Positions 24,122-32,085 of a stretch of 33,569 nucleotides of DNA are shown piece after piece. A program made the translations under genes and the position numbers. The stretch comes from Elusimicrobia bacterium GWA2_66_18 (GTDB lineage Bacteria > Elusimicrobiota > Elusimicrobia > UBA1565 > UBA9628): assembly GCA_001799675.1 (NCBI GenBank), contig MGTX01000008.1:1-33569 (forward strand), in the 5' to 3' direction. The notes below the pieces were generated by a model, which did no database searches, was not told the DNA's origin, and saw only the letters and a list, made by a program, of their open reading frames with translations. Positions within the stretch are counted from its first letter, which is position 1; each line of letters starts with the position of its first letter.

Positions 24122-24200
24122 CCCGAACGTTACCGCTGAGCAGCCGCGGCTATTAAAATGACTCCAAAAAGACGCGGTCTGCTCAAGCGGAAGGTTAGAC
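24122..24200 (-). other. Integron attC-like recombination site
   Basis: Read on the minus strand, GTCTAAC (24200-24194, a perfect RYYYAAC box) is followed after 3 bases by the arm CCGCT-T-GAGCAG-A-CCGC. After a 24-base AT-rich centre comes the partner arm GCGG-CTGCTC-AGCGG, then GTTCGGG (24128-24122, GTT box with one mismatch to GTTRRRY). The two arms pair perfectly except for one T and one A extruded from the 5' arm, six bases apart. Box-to-first-extruded-base (8) and inner-arm-to-GTT (9) spacings are those I recall for the aadA attC site. The stop codon TAA of the preceding antitoxin lies inside GTCTAAC, as is common in gene cassettes. Recombination would fall between 24128 and 24127. Confidence 0.82.
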
Positions 24201-24470
24201 CCCTCGCTCGACAAGGCGCCCTGTCACGAACTTATGGATGATGCTCGCGACCAGCGTCTGGTAGGGGCTGCCCTCCTCGACTGCACGCTGCTGCATGCCC
24301 TCAAGATCCTGAGGCGAGAGTCTGATGTTGATCCGTTTGCTCTTTTGAAGCGCATCTTGAGCATATGATTGATACCGGCGAACCTCGGCCTTGCGGTTGG
24401 CGACTGGCTTCCATTCCCCGCGCTCATACGAGCGAGTGAACTCCCTTTCTTCCTTGGTCAGCTTGCTCAT
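24195..24470 (-). CDS. Ribbon-helix-helix (CopG/BrnA-like) antitoxin
   Basis: 91 residues. A charged N-terminus (MSKLTKEEREFTRSYERGEW) is followed by a ribbon-helix-helix fold: RINIRLSPQDLEGMQQRAVE, then EGSPYQTLVASIIHKFVTGRL. Such antitoxins repress their own operon and neutralise a BrnT-like toxin. GGAGA lies 7 bases before the ATG, and the ATG overlaps the toxin-remnant stop (ATGA), the toxin-first order usual for this family. The stop codon is inside the attC-like site. It appears intact. Confidence 0.82.
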   Translation of the reverse strand: MSKLTKEEREFTRSYERGEWKPVANRKAEVRRYQSYAQDALQKSKRINIRLSPQDLEGMQQRAVEEGSPYQTLVASIIHKFVTGRLVERGV

Positions 24471-24622
24471 TGTTTCTCTCCGCCCAAGCAGCGCTTTGTG
24501 GCTTGCCTATTGGGGATGATAGTCTTAAGGAAAATCTCGTCCTCAGTTTCCACAAAAGGAACCAAATGCGCGTAACCGCTGAATTCGAGGATAAACATTC
24601 TTTGAATTAGACCGACCAGCAT
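24467..24622 (-). pseudogene. BrnT-like toxin remnant, N-terminus missing
   Basis: 51-codon frame from an ATG at 24622 (another at 24598). FILEFSGYAHLVPFVE, then EDEIFLKTIIPNRQATKR, is the C-terminal half of the toxin family that partners CopG/BrnA-like antitoxins; full proteins are about 90-100 residues. The N-terminal half, including its usual Trp/Asp-rich start, is absent in all frames upstream, where the sequence soon reaches the end of purB. There is no ribosome-binding site. Probably a decayed toxin, cut at the island's outer edge. Confidence 0.72.
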
Positions 24623-24735
24623 AATTCGGCCCCGAAATCGACGCCGAACGGATTACGGGTGGGATTATCGTCATGAAATCCCGGTTTGAGCCGGCAGGAT
24701 GAAAATCATGATGGGCTGACCGCGCCGACGCGTCC

Positions 24736-26052
24736 TCACGATGAGAGACATCCTCCCCTCTTCAATATCTCCCGCGCCGAGGCGGCGTAGGGCTCGAGCG
24801 CGAAGCAGTCGTCGAGGTCCTTGGCCGAGAGCCGCTTGGTGACGTCGGGATCGGCGCCGAGGGTCGCTCGGAGCGTGCCCTCGCCCTTCCAGGTCTTCAT
24901 CGCGCTGCGCTGGACCAGGTCGTAGGCCTCCAGACGCCCGAGTCCCGCGTCGATGAGACGCAAAAGGACCTTCTGCGAGAAGACGAGCCCCTGAGAACTC
25001 TCCAGATTGTCCTTCATGCGCCGAGGATGCACCCGCAGGCCGTCGAGGATATGGACTAGGCGGTGGAGCATGAAGTCGAGCGCGATGTGCGCGTCCGGGA
25101 AGATGATCCTTTCGTTGGAGGAGTGAGAGATGTCGCGCTCGTGCCACAGCAGGCAGTTCTCCACCACCGCGGACTGGTGCGAGCGGATGAGCCGAGCCAG
25201 CCCGCTTAAATTCTCGCACAGGATGGGGTTGCGCTTGTGCGGCATGGCCGAGGAGCCCTTCTGACCCTCCGAGAACGGCTCCTCCAGTTCGAGGATCTCC
25301 GTCTTCTGTAGATGCCGTATCTCGAGCGCCACCCGCTCGATCGCGCATGCCGACAGCACAAGGGAATGAAAATATTCCGCGTGGCGGTCCCGCGGAACCA
25401 CCTGCGTCGAGACCGGCTCCGGGCGTAGGCCCAGGGCGTCTAAGACCTCGGCCTCGACGGAGGACGGCAGCTGGCTGAAGGCGCCGACGGCGCCCGAGAC
25501 CTTGCCGTAGGAAATCGTCTCGCGCGCCGCGCGCAGGCGCTTGAGACAGCGCAGGGCCTCGGCGTGCCAACCCGCGATCTTGATGCCGAAAGTGATGGGC
25601 TCGGCGTGCACTCCGTGGGTGCGGCCGACCATCCAGGTCCGCTCGTGCTTGCGCGCCAGGGATTTCATGCGGCGCGCGACCTCTTCCCAACCTGCGACGA
25701 GAAGATCGGCCGCGGCGCGCAATTGGAGGGCCAGGGCCGTGTCGAGCGCGTCCGAGGAGGTCATCCCATAGTGCAGGTAGCGGTCCACCTTGGGCGCCTT
25801 GGACTTAAGCTCTCCGGCGACCGCGGAGAGCATGCCGATCACCTCATGACCCGCCGAGGATTCCTTGCGGCGGGAGGCCTCCAGCAGGGACTTCTCCATG
25901 AGGCGTTTGAAGGCCTTGAGCTCCGCGGCGGGGATGCCCTTCTCGGGCGCGATCGCCTTGAGGAGCTCCTCCTCCACGCGCAGCATGGCGCGCAGGCGCT
26001 GCTCGTCCGACCATATCCTTCCCATCGCGGGGCGGGTGTAGCGTTCGATCAT
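24736..26052 (-). CDS. purB: Adenylosuccinate lyase
   Basis: 438 residues. A fumarase/aspartase-superfamily enzyme that splits SAICAR and adenylosuccinate with release of fumarate, in purine synthesis. Conserved blocks are YLHYGMTSSDALDTA, MVGRTHGVHAEPITFG (catalytic His region) and the signature GQKGSSAMPHKRNPI with its flexible Ser loop. The MIERYTRPAMGRIWSDEQRL start is typical, with GGAG 5 bases before the ATG. It follows pyrE with an 88-base gap holding a GC-rich hairpin. Confidence 0.97.
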   Translation of the reverse strand: MIERYTRPAMGRIWSDEQRLRAMLRVEEELLKAIAPEKGIPAAELKAFKRLMEKSLLEASRRKESSAGHEVIGMLSAVAGELKSKAPKVDRYLHYGMTSSDALDTALALQLRAAADLLVAGWEEVARRMKSLARKHERTWMVGRTHGVHAEPITFGIKIAGWHAEALRCLKRLRAARETISYGKVSGAVGAFSQLPSSVEAEVLDALGLRPEPVSTQVVPRDRHAEYFHSLVLSACAIERVALEIRHLQKTEILELEEPFSEGQKGSSAMPHKRNPILCENLSGLARLIRSHQSAVVENCLLWHERDISHSSNERIIFPDAHIALDFMLHRLVHILDGLRVHPRRMKDNLESSQGLVFSQKVLLRLIDAGLGRLEAYDLVQRSAMKTWKGEGTLRATLGADPDVTKRLSAKDLDDCFALEPYAASAREILKRGGCLSS

Positions 26053-26094
26053 GAGACCTCCAGAGAGTCGAGACCCTGTTCCGCGGGCCCGAGA

Positions 26095-26121
26095 CGGCGG
26101 CCGGAGGCGGGAGAGCCGCCG
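26095..26121 (-). promoter_or_regulatory. GC-rich hairpin between pyrE and purB
   Basis: CGGCGGC (26095-26101) and GCCGCCG (26115-26121) form a 7-bp stem around 13 bases. No U-tract follows, so it is unlikely to be an intrinsic terminator. It may be a processing or stability element. Confidence 0.3.
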
Positions 26122-26140
26122 GCCGGAAATGCTTTCCTGT

Positions 26141-26734
26141 TCACTCGCCTTCCGAGCCGGCTTCGAACCCGCGCCGCGAGGTCGAGAGCGGCACGCCCGC
26201 CGCGCACTGTAGGCAGGAGTCCGACGGCGCCGCCTCCAGCGGATAATCGACGAGGCTGCGCGCGGGCACGCCCAGACAGAGAGGCCCCGAGGACCGGTCC
26301 ACCAGGGCTCCGACGCCTACGACGCGCGCACCGTAGGCCTGCGCCAGCGCGACCACCTCGGCGTTCGAGCGCCCGGTCGTCAGCACGTCCACCACCACGA
26401 GGGCGCGCTCACCCCGCTCCAGACGGAAGTCGCGGCGGAAGGCCATGGAACCGTTGACGCGCTCGGTGAATATCGCCCGGGACTTCTTGACGCGCGCGAC
26501 TTCCTGGCCGAGGATCACGGAACTTAAGCCCGTCGAGATCACCACGTCCACCGACGCGACGAACTTGGCGGCCAGGGCCTTGGCCATCTTCTGCGCCATG
26601 TGCGGGTACTGCAGGACGAGCGCCGTCTGGAGGTAGACGGGGGTGTGCAGGCCCGAGGCCAGCCGGAAGTGGCCTCCGGCCACGGCGCCGTGTTCCTGGA
26701 GTATCCCCAACACGTCCATTTTGTTCATCCTCAT
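26141..26734 (-). CDS. pyrE: Orotate phosphoribosyltransferase
   Basis: About 197 residues from the ATG at 26734 (MRMNKMDVLGILQEHGAV), with GGAGG about 11 bases upstream; the ATG at 26728 is an alternative. HFRLASGLHTPVYLQTALVLQYP, FTERVNGSMAFRRDFRLERG and the PRPP-binding ALVVVDVLTTGRSNAEV identify the enzyme that makes OMP from orotate and PRPP. The PRPP motif has VVVD where VV(E/D)D is usual, a mild change. The C-terminal CLQC pair occurs in the thermophile-type PyrE branch. It starts 23 bases after the AsmA-like gene. Confidence 0.93.
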   Translation of the reverse strand: MRMNKMDVLGILQEHGAVAGGHFRLASGLHTPVYLQTALVLQYPHMAQKMAKALAAKFVASVDVVISTGLSSVILGQEVARVKKSRAIFTERVNGSMAFRRDFRLERGERALVVVDVLTTGRSNAEVVALAQAYGARVVGVGALVDRSSGPLCLGVPARSLVDYPLEAAPSDSCLQCAAGVPLSTSRRGFEAGSEGE

Positions 26735-26756
26735 GATAACACCGTCCTCCTCGTTC

Positions 26757-28991
26757 TCAGAGCGTCTGAATCTTCTCGAGCGCCTCGAAGCGTTTCTTGG
26801 CACGGGTCCGGCCCTCGTCCACCATGCGTTCAAGCTCGCCCTCGCCGATCTTCTTGAAGCGGGGCTCGATCGCCGGCTGGTTGAGGTCTCCCTTCACGCG
26901 GAAGCCGATGGCGGGGCGGCCGGCCTCGTCTACCCACCACTCCGGAAGCGTGCCGCGATAGCCGGTCAGCCGTGTCAGGATGTTCATGTCAACCTTCTCG
27001 CGGCCGAAGTCGGCCCTGCCGTCGGCGTAGGCCGCGAGCTGGCTGCTGTCGACGTTGAAGTAGCGCGTCTCGGCCACGCCCTCGGACACGGCGTACTCCC
27101 CCTCGATGCTGCTGAAATCCAGGGTCTTGGGATAGGCCGTCGCGGTGCTGAAGACGGAGAGATTGTTCATCTTGTGCATGTAGACAAACGGCAGGAAGAT
27201 CACGCGCAGGATTTTATGGGAGTTCTGCACGGTCGGGATGTCCGACACCCGGCCGGCGCCCAGGCGCACGCGCGCCTCGCCGCTGGCCTTGTCCAGGTCC
27301 TGGGTCACGCCGCGCAGGGACCAGAGCAGGTCCAGGTCCTTGCACCAGAAGTGGGCCTGCGTCAGTTCGCCGACCCGCACGCGGCCCGCCGTGTCCGGGA
27401 AGCCGCGGGGGATGGCGTACTTGAAGGTGCGAACCCACGGGCGGGGATCATCCTCGCCGCCGCGCGTCCGCGTGGAGATGGCGGCGGCGATGCTCGTCAC
27501 CAGGCTCTGCGCGTCCTCCCAGCGGAGCTTGTCCGCGTAGCCGGAGAGCACGACTTCCTTGGGAGCGGAGAGATGTTCGACGCGCGCCCGCAGCTTAATG
27601 CGGGAATCTCCCCAGCGGAAGGCCAGCCGCTCGACGACCATGTTCTGCTTCTCCACGCCCATGGCCAGGGCGATCTCGTCGAAAACAGCGCCAAAGGCCG
27701 CGACCCTGCCCTTGGAGACCGCGACCTTGATCTTGGAGAACTCGTCGGAAGAGGAGGCGTCGAGATCCAGGCCCTCGAGGCGCCGCTCTCCCCAGGAAGC
27801 GCCAAAGCCGCGCAGGGACAGTTCGGCCTCGCGCGCCTGCAGACGGCCGGGCCAGCCCGTCAGGGCCGCGCGCAGGGTCGCGCGGCCCGACGGCGAACGC
27901 TGCGCCCAGGCCGGGCGCCAGGACGCCGCCTTGCCGATTAAGAAATCCCGCGCCGATAACTCGAGGCTCAGACTGGGAGAGGGCCCGGCAAAATCCAGCA
28001 ACCCGGCCGCCGAGACCGTCCCGGCCGGAGATTCGGCCGAAAGGCTCTCCAGTTCCAGCATCCCCGAGGCCGGCAGGGAAAACCGCGCTTTCCAACGCGT
28101 GGCCGGCAGCGAGAAGTCCGACGAGACGCCCGTCAAAAGGCGCCAGCGCTCCGGCTCGACGGCGGGCACGGAGATGTCGGCTTCCATGCGCGCGTTGGAG
28201 AAGCCGATGACGGAGGCCGACCCAGTGACCGCCAGGCCGTCCACCACGGCCCTGAAGCGCTCGATGCGCGCCGCCGCGTTCATCCATTGCAGGCCGGCGA
28301 GGTCGACGGTCCCGGAACCGCTGAGGGTGGTCGTCACCGTGCGCGTGCCGAAACTCACGGCGCTGACAAAGGAGACGTTGATGGGGAAGGACTGCTCTTC
28401 GTCGAAACTGACCACGCGCAGGGAGAACTTCTCGAACACGGCCTTGCGCCCGTTGAGACGGTCGTCTACGCGCAGGACGGCGTCCTCCACCACGGTCTCG
28501 GCCGAAGCCAGGGCCAGAGGCAGCGTGCCCCGCTTGGTCTGCGAGGAGACGAACACGTCGGCAAGGTCCCAGACCCCTTCGGCGTCGCGCAGGAGGGAGA
28601 TCTGCGGCGATTGGAGGAACACGGCGTCGAATTCCAGGCGCCGATGAAGCAGAGGCCGGAGCTTGACCGTGATCAGGGCCGAGTCACAGACGAGCAGGTC
28701 GTCGGCGCCGTCGCCGGGACGGCCGCGGCGCACGCGCAGCCCTCGCACCTTCAGGCCGCGCGGGGTCAAGACGAGGCGTTCGATGCTCACCTCGCGACGC
28801 AGGAGCGCCGTCAACTGCTCGACGGCGAGCGTCCGGGCGGTCTCGGGATTGAAGCGCCGGTAGGCGTAGACGCCGACGCCGGCCACGATGAGGACAGCGA
28901 CGAGGAAGAGCCAGCCCAAGCCGCGAAGAACCCCGCGCAAGGCCGCCGCGAAGACGCGCAGCGCCCACCGCGCCGCGTCCGTGGACGTCAT
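26757..28991 (-). CDS. AsmA-like envelope protein
   Basis: 744 residues. One N-terminal transmembrane segment (about 22-46, LGWLFLVAVLIVAGVGVYAY) is followed by a long beta-rich periplasmic part with FNPETARTLAVEQLTALLRREVSI and SIERLVLTPRGLKVRGLRVR, the AsmA N-terminal pattern. The AsmA-like C-terminal region is about 600-700 (IEGEYAVSEGVAETRYFNVDSSQLAAYADG, given here in outline). AsmA/YhdP-type proteins are bridge-like carriers of phospholipid between the inner and outer membrane. This supports a two-membraned cell. It follows the glycosyltransferase gene with an 11-base gap. Confidence 0.83.
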   Translation of the reverse strand: MTSTDAARWALRVFAAALRGVLRGLGWLFLVAVLIVAGVGVYAYRRFNPETARTLAVEQLTALLRREVSIERLVLTPRGLKVRGLRVRRGRPGDGADDLLVCDSALITVKLRPLLHRRLEFDAVFLQSPQISLLRDAEGVWDLADVFVSSQTKRGTLPLALASAETVVEDAVLRVDDRLNGRKAVFEKFSLRVVSFDEEQSFPINVSFVSAVSFGTRTVTTTLSGSGTVDLAGLQWMNAAARIERFRAVVDGLAVTGSASVIGFSNARMEADISVPAVEPERWRLLTGVSSDFSLPATRWKARFSLPASGMLELESLSAESPAGTVSAAGLLDFAGPSPSLSLELSARDFLIGKAASWRPAWAQRSPSGRATLRAALTGWPGRLQAREAELSLRGFGASWGERRLEGLDLDASSSDEFSKIKVAVSKGRVAAFGAVFDEIALAMGVEKQNMVVERLAFRWGDSRIKLRARVEHLSAPKEVVLSGYADKLRWEDAQSLVTSIAAAISTRTRGGEDDPRPWVRTFKYAIPRGFPDTAGRVRVGELTQAHFWCKDLDLLWSLRGVTQDLDKASGEARVRLGAGRVSDIPTVQNSHKILRVIFLPFVYMHKMNNLSVFSTATAYPKTLDFSSIEGEYAVSEGVAETRYFNVDSSQLAAYADGRADFGREKVDMNILTRLTGYRGTLPEWWVDEAGRPAIGFRVKGDLNQPAIEPRFKKIGEGELERMVDEGRTRAKKRFEALEKIQTL

Positions 28992-29002
28992 ATGAGATGA
29001 TT

Positions 29003-30121
29003 CTACTTCTTTGTAAGCCGTTCATAGAGGGCCAGGACGGAGAGCGCGTGACGCGGCCACGCGCAGGGGGCCGCGGCCGCGGGACCGAGGGCGGCCCGGC
29101 GCGCTCGGCGCTCGGGCTCACGGGCCAGCGGGAGCATCGCCGCGGCGAGGACCTCGGGCGAAAGATCATCGAGAATCCCTTCGCGCGCTTCCCCGGACAA
29201 CAGTTCGCAAGCCCCGACGCTTCTCCCCGTCAAGACGGGAACGCCGCAGGCCAGCGCCTCCAAGACGGTCATGCCGAATTCCTCCCAGCGCGCCGCGTGA
29301 ACATACACATCCAGCGCGTGGTAAAGCCGCTCCACCGCAGTCATCGGCTGACGGAAGACGACCTTGTCCGAGATCCCGAGTTCAGCGGCAAGTCGAAGAT
29401 ACGGCCCCGGCCGAGCTTCTTTGCCCGCCACGAGAGCGCGCGCTTGAGGACATTCCCGCGCGACAGCCGCGAACGCCTTCAAGAAGACCGGAAGACCTCG
29501 CTTCTCGAAGTCGCCTGAGGTGACGAGGCCGAAAAGGACGGCATCCGGGGGAATGCCCGTCTCGGCACGAAGAGATTGACCCAGCCGTTCACGGTCGCCC
29601 GGCTTGAACCGAGACGGTTCGAAACCGGGATAGACGACCTCGACCAACTCCGGCGGCACGCCGAACCGCCTCACCACGTCGTCCTTCATGAGACGCGAGT
29701 TGGCGGCGAGCAGGCGGAAACGGCGTTCGCGAAGCTGGAGGGCGTGCATCCGTCCGACGGCGTCGTCGGCCGGCAGCGGCGCGCCTGTGGCCGCTTCATG
29801 CGCCGCGTGGACGCAGTTGTGGAGGCTCAAGAGGTCCTGATCGAGGAGGTCTCCGTGCCCGTGCACGAGATCGAAGCCTCGGACCATCCGGCCCGCGGTC
29901 GCCGCGAAAGCCCGGCGCTTGAGCCAAGACCCCCAGGGCCAGCGAAGGACGGGGCGAGGCGCCGCCCCGACGGCGAGGATGGCCTCGCGGTCCAACTTCT
30001 CCGCGAACACGTGGACTTCCCAATCCGCGTCGGCCGCGGCGCGGGCCTCCTCGAGGATGATGCGGGCCGCGCCCGAGAGACCTTCCACTCGTCTGGCGAC
30101 GAGCGCAAGTCTTAAATTCAT
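29003..30121 (-). CDS. Glycosyltransferase family 4 (GT-B fold)
   Basis: 372 residues from the ATG at 30121 (MNLRLALVARRVEG), with AAGG 7 bases upstream. The longer frame is Arg/Pro-rich and not credible. The N-terminal Rossmann half contains FDLVHGHGDLLDQDLLSLHN. The C-terminal half has VVYPGFEPSRFKPGD, ARALVAGKEARPGPYLRLA and the donor-site EEFGMTVLEALACGVPVLTG. This is the GT4 pattern seen in lipopolysaccharide-core and similar transferases. Acceptor unknown. It lies 10 bases after a dolichol-kinase-like gene, so a lipid-linked glycan role is plausible. Confidence 0.88.
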   Translation of the reverse strand: MNLRLALVARRVEGLSGAARIILEEARAAADADWEVHVFAEKLDREAILAVGAAPRPVLRWPWGSWLKRRAFAATAGRMVRGFDLVHGHGDLLDQDLLSLHNCVHAAHEAATGAPLPADDAVGRMHALQLRERRFRLLAANSRLMKDDVVRRFGVPPELVEVVYPGFEPSRFKPGDRERLGQSLRAETGIPPDAVLFGLVTSGDFEKRGLPVFLKAFAAVARECPQARALVAGKEARPGPYLRLAAELGISDKVVFRQPMTAVERLYHALDVYVHAARWEEFGMTVLEALACGVPVLTGRSVGACELLSGEAREGILDDLSPEVLAAAMLPLAREPERRARRAALGPAAAAPCAWPRHALSVLALYERLTKK

Positions 30122-30131
30122 CCCGCCGCCT

Positions 30132-30722
30132 TCACCGCGCCCCCAGGAGGCGCAGGACGCAGGCGGAGGCGACCGGCATCCAGAGGTTATCGTTGAACCA
30201 CCCCGTGGTGGGCATAAGCTCCACCGCGCTGGCGGCCAGGGCCGAGGCAAGCGCCGCACCCGGGAGCATTCCGCAGGCTAAGGCCACGGCGTAGCCCGCC
30301 GCCAGTCCCGCCAGCGTCCCTTCCAGGGACTTCTTGCCTCCCAGGATCTTCGTGCGGCCGAAGGCCTTGCCGGCCAGGGCCGCGGCCGCGTCGCCGAAGG
30401 CGAGCTGACCGATGGCCGTTCCCACGATGGCCGGATCTCCCGCGGCGATGAGCATCGCCGCGAGGCTGCCGCTCGTCGTGTGGATGATCCCGCTGTAGTG
30501 GCGGCGCTCCGTCTCGCGCATCAGCCCACCGAAGAGACCGACCAGGAAGCGCTCGATGACCGGGACCTTCAGCCGCGCGGTCTCGATGGCTGAGACCGCG
30601 ACGAGCCAGGCAGCCATGCACCAGCCGACGCGCGGCCAGCCAAGCAGGACGAACGCGCCCCAGTACCCGAGCGCCAGCATATGGAACGCCTTGCGGCCGA
30701 ACTCGCGGCGCATCTCGCTCAC
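30132..30722 (-). CDS. Dolichol/phytol-kinase-like integral membrane protein
   Basis: 196 residues from a GTG at 30722 that overlaps the upstream stop (GTGA); the ATG at 30713 (MRREFGRKAFHM) is an alternative. About five hydrophobic segments. FGRKAFHMLAL at the start, HYSGIIHTTSGSLAAM, IGQLAFGDAAAALAGKAFGR and GGKKSLEGTLAG are the conserved blocks of the CTP-dependent polyprenol/phytol kinase and CdsA-related superfamily. Substrate could be a polyprenol, phytol-like alcohol or diacylglycerol. It is followed directly by a glycosyltransferase. Confidence 0.82.
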   Translation of the reverse strand: MSEMRREFGRKAFHMLALGYWGAFVLLGWPRVGWCMAAWLVAVSAIETARLKVPVIERFLVGLFGGLMRETERRHYSGIIHTTSGSLAAMLIAAGDPAIVGTAIGQLAFGDAAAALAGKAFGRTKILGGKKSLEGTLAGLAAGYAVALACGMLPGAALASALAASAVELMPTTGWFNDNLWMPVASACVLRLLGAR

Positions 30723-31453
30723 CGGCCGAACCTTCGGGCGAGATTCTGTAGGGCCGGCCAGAGCAGGCGCCAGGCCCCCGTCCAGAACCACCAGGCGTCG
30801 CGGCCGGCTTCACGCAAATGCACGCCGAATGCGACCGTCTCGGGGAAGAGCGTCTTGAGCAAGGCCAGCACCAGCACTCCATTGACGCAGCCGATGACGG
30901 ACAGAGAGAACACCTTGCCGCCCGCGGCCTCCAGGTCGGGCTGCTTGGCCTCCGTGATGGTCTGGCAGGTCATCAGCGCGTGAAAGGCGAGTGTTGCGCC
31001 CATCAGGAGAAGGAAGAGGGCGTCGGCCTGAGAATCGGGCTTGAGCCAGAGGAGCACGCGGTAGCCGAGGACGACGAGAAGCGAGTAGAGAGGCAAGCAA
31101 TACGGGGCCAGCGCGACGAAGGCGTTGGACTCGGAGACGTCCACATGCCCGCCCTTCTCCTCGATCTTCATGGCGGAAACGCTGCCGCCCATCGCCCAGG
31201 CGGCCAGGGCGTGCGTGAGTTCATGTCCCGCGACGTAGGACCAGCGCGCCGAGCGCCCGACCCGGCCGAGCGGGCCGATGGGGTCGAAGACGTGCCTGCC
31301 GATGAGCCAAGTGACCGTCGCCAGCGCCAGGCCCGCCACGAACGGTCCCGCGGCGGAGGAGCGCATCGCCACGCCGCCCAGCGCCTTGGCCGCGGACCAG
31401 GCGATGCTCGCGGCGAGGGGCTGGAGCAGGACGCCGACGAAGAGCCGCAGCAC
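30719..31453 (-). CDS. M50-like membrane zinc metalloprotease
   Basis: About 244 residues from a GTG at 31453, 15 bases after the preceding stop; no ATG suits and the true start is uncertain (the frame itself is open to 31693). About five transmembrane segments. SYVAGHELTHALAAWAMGG carries HELTH (His77, Glu78, His81), as in site-2-protease/M50 proteins. The Gly-Gly that follows and a beta segment, KIEEKGGHVDVSESNAF, also fit. The second M50 motif (NxxPxxxLDG) is not evident, so it may be a divergent or inactive member. Start-overlaps with the kinase-like gene downstream. Confidence 0.65.
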   Translation of the reverse strand: MLRLFVGVLLQPLAASIAWSAAKALGGVAMRSSAAGPFVAGLALATVTWLIGRHVFDPIGPLGRVGRSARWSYVAGHELTHALAAWAMGGSVSAMKIEEKGGHVDVSESNAFVALAPYCLPLYSLLVVLGYRVLLWLKPDSQADALFLLLMGATLAFHALMTCQTITEAKQPDLEAAGGKVFSLSVIGCVNGVLVLALLKTLFPETVAFGVHLREAGRDAWWFWTGAWRLLWPALQNLARRFGR

Positions 31454-31467
31454 GTTAGGAGTGTGTC

Positions 31468-31902
31468 CTAGTCGAGCATGTAGTCCCGGTAGGGGACTTT
31501 CTTGGCGTCGAGTTCCTTCTTCCAGAGAGCGCGCGTCTCTTTCATGCGCCCGCGGGACAAGACGACCCAGCGGCTCTCCGGCGGAGTGAAGAGTTCGGCC
31601 GCGCTCTGGAACCAGACATAGGCGTATTTGAGGGAGCTCTCTGCCACGGCCTGGTCCCTCTCGAAGCGGGCCAGGAATAGTTTTTTGTCGCAAGCGGCGG
31701 GCGATAGTCTTCCGGCATCGCGCTCGCGCGCGAGTTCGACCTCCCGGGCCGCATAGATTCCATCGAAGTGCGCCTTCTTGAGCTCAGGCCGGCGGCTCCA
31801 CTCCAGCCACTTCTCTCCCTCGAGGTAGGACGAACGCGCTCGCAGGACCAGATCGACATAAGCCGCGCCGTAGACGAAGGCCAGCAGGCCCGCCGCGCTC
31901 AA
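31468..31902 (-). CDS. Small membrane-anchored protein, hypothetical
   Basis: 144 residues if translation starts at the TTG at 31902; the frame is open further upstream without an ATG, so the start is uncertain. A single hydrophobic segment (LLSAAGLLAFVYGAAYVDLVL) is followed by a charged helical domain with YLEGEKWLEWSRRPELKK and many Arg/Glu residues, ending KKVPYRDYMLD. Not recognised. It sits 15 bases before the M50-like gene and probably belongs to the same transcript. Confidence 0.6.
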   Translation of the reverse strand: MSAAGLLAFVYGAAYVDLVLRARSSYLEGEKWLEWSRRPELKKAHFDGIYAAREVELARERDAGRLSPAACDKKLFLARFERDQAVAESSLKYAYVWFQSAAELFTPPESRWVVLSRGRMKETRALWKKELDAKKVPYRDYMLD

Positions 31903-31925
31903 CAGGAGGCGGCGCCAGGATATCG

Positions 31926-32054
31926 TCAGAAGCCGCCCGCCTGGCAGCCCCCGATGCCGGGGCCCGCGCCGCAGAAGGCGGCGCGGGGGAGGATATCTCG
32001 GATGACCTCGTCATCATCCACCACCAGGAGCAGCTTCCCCGCCTGCGTCGACAT
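31926..32054 (-). pseudogene. Response-regulator remnant (first strand and helix only)
   Basis: 42-codon frame from the ATG at 32054. MSTQAGKLLLVVDDDEVIRD is the start of a receiver domain with its acidic residues. After IRDIL the sequence turns Gly/Cys-rich and stops, without the phospho-acceptor aspartate, so it cannot signal. It lies between the helicase-nuclease stop and the membrane-protein gene. Either a decayed or deleted gene, or a frameshift within a longer one. Confidence 0.55.
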
Positions 32055-32085
32055 GGGGCTATTGAACAATATGCGCCGCCTTCCT

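Noticed and set aside
24062-24214. N-terminal extension of the 60-residue antitoxin (LPLEQTASFWSHF and following)
   Set aside because: This stretch is the attC-like site plus promoter; the family start is the ATG at 24061.
24660-24735. Hairpin CCGG-CTCAAA-CCGG downstream of purB, considered as a terminator or a second attC site
   Set aside because: The stem is only 4-5 bp, no U-tract follows, and there is no RYYYAAC/GTT box pair with extruded bases.
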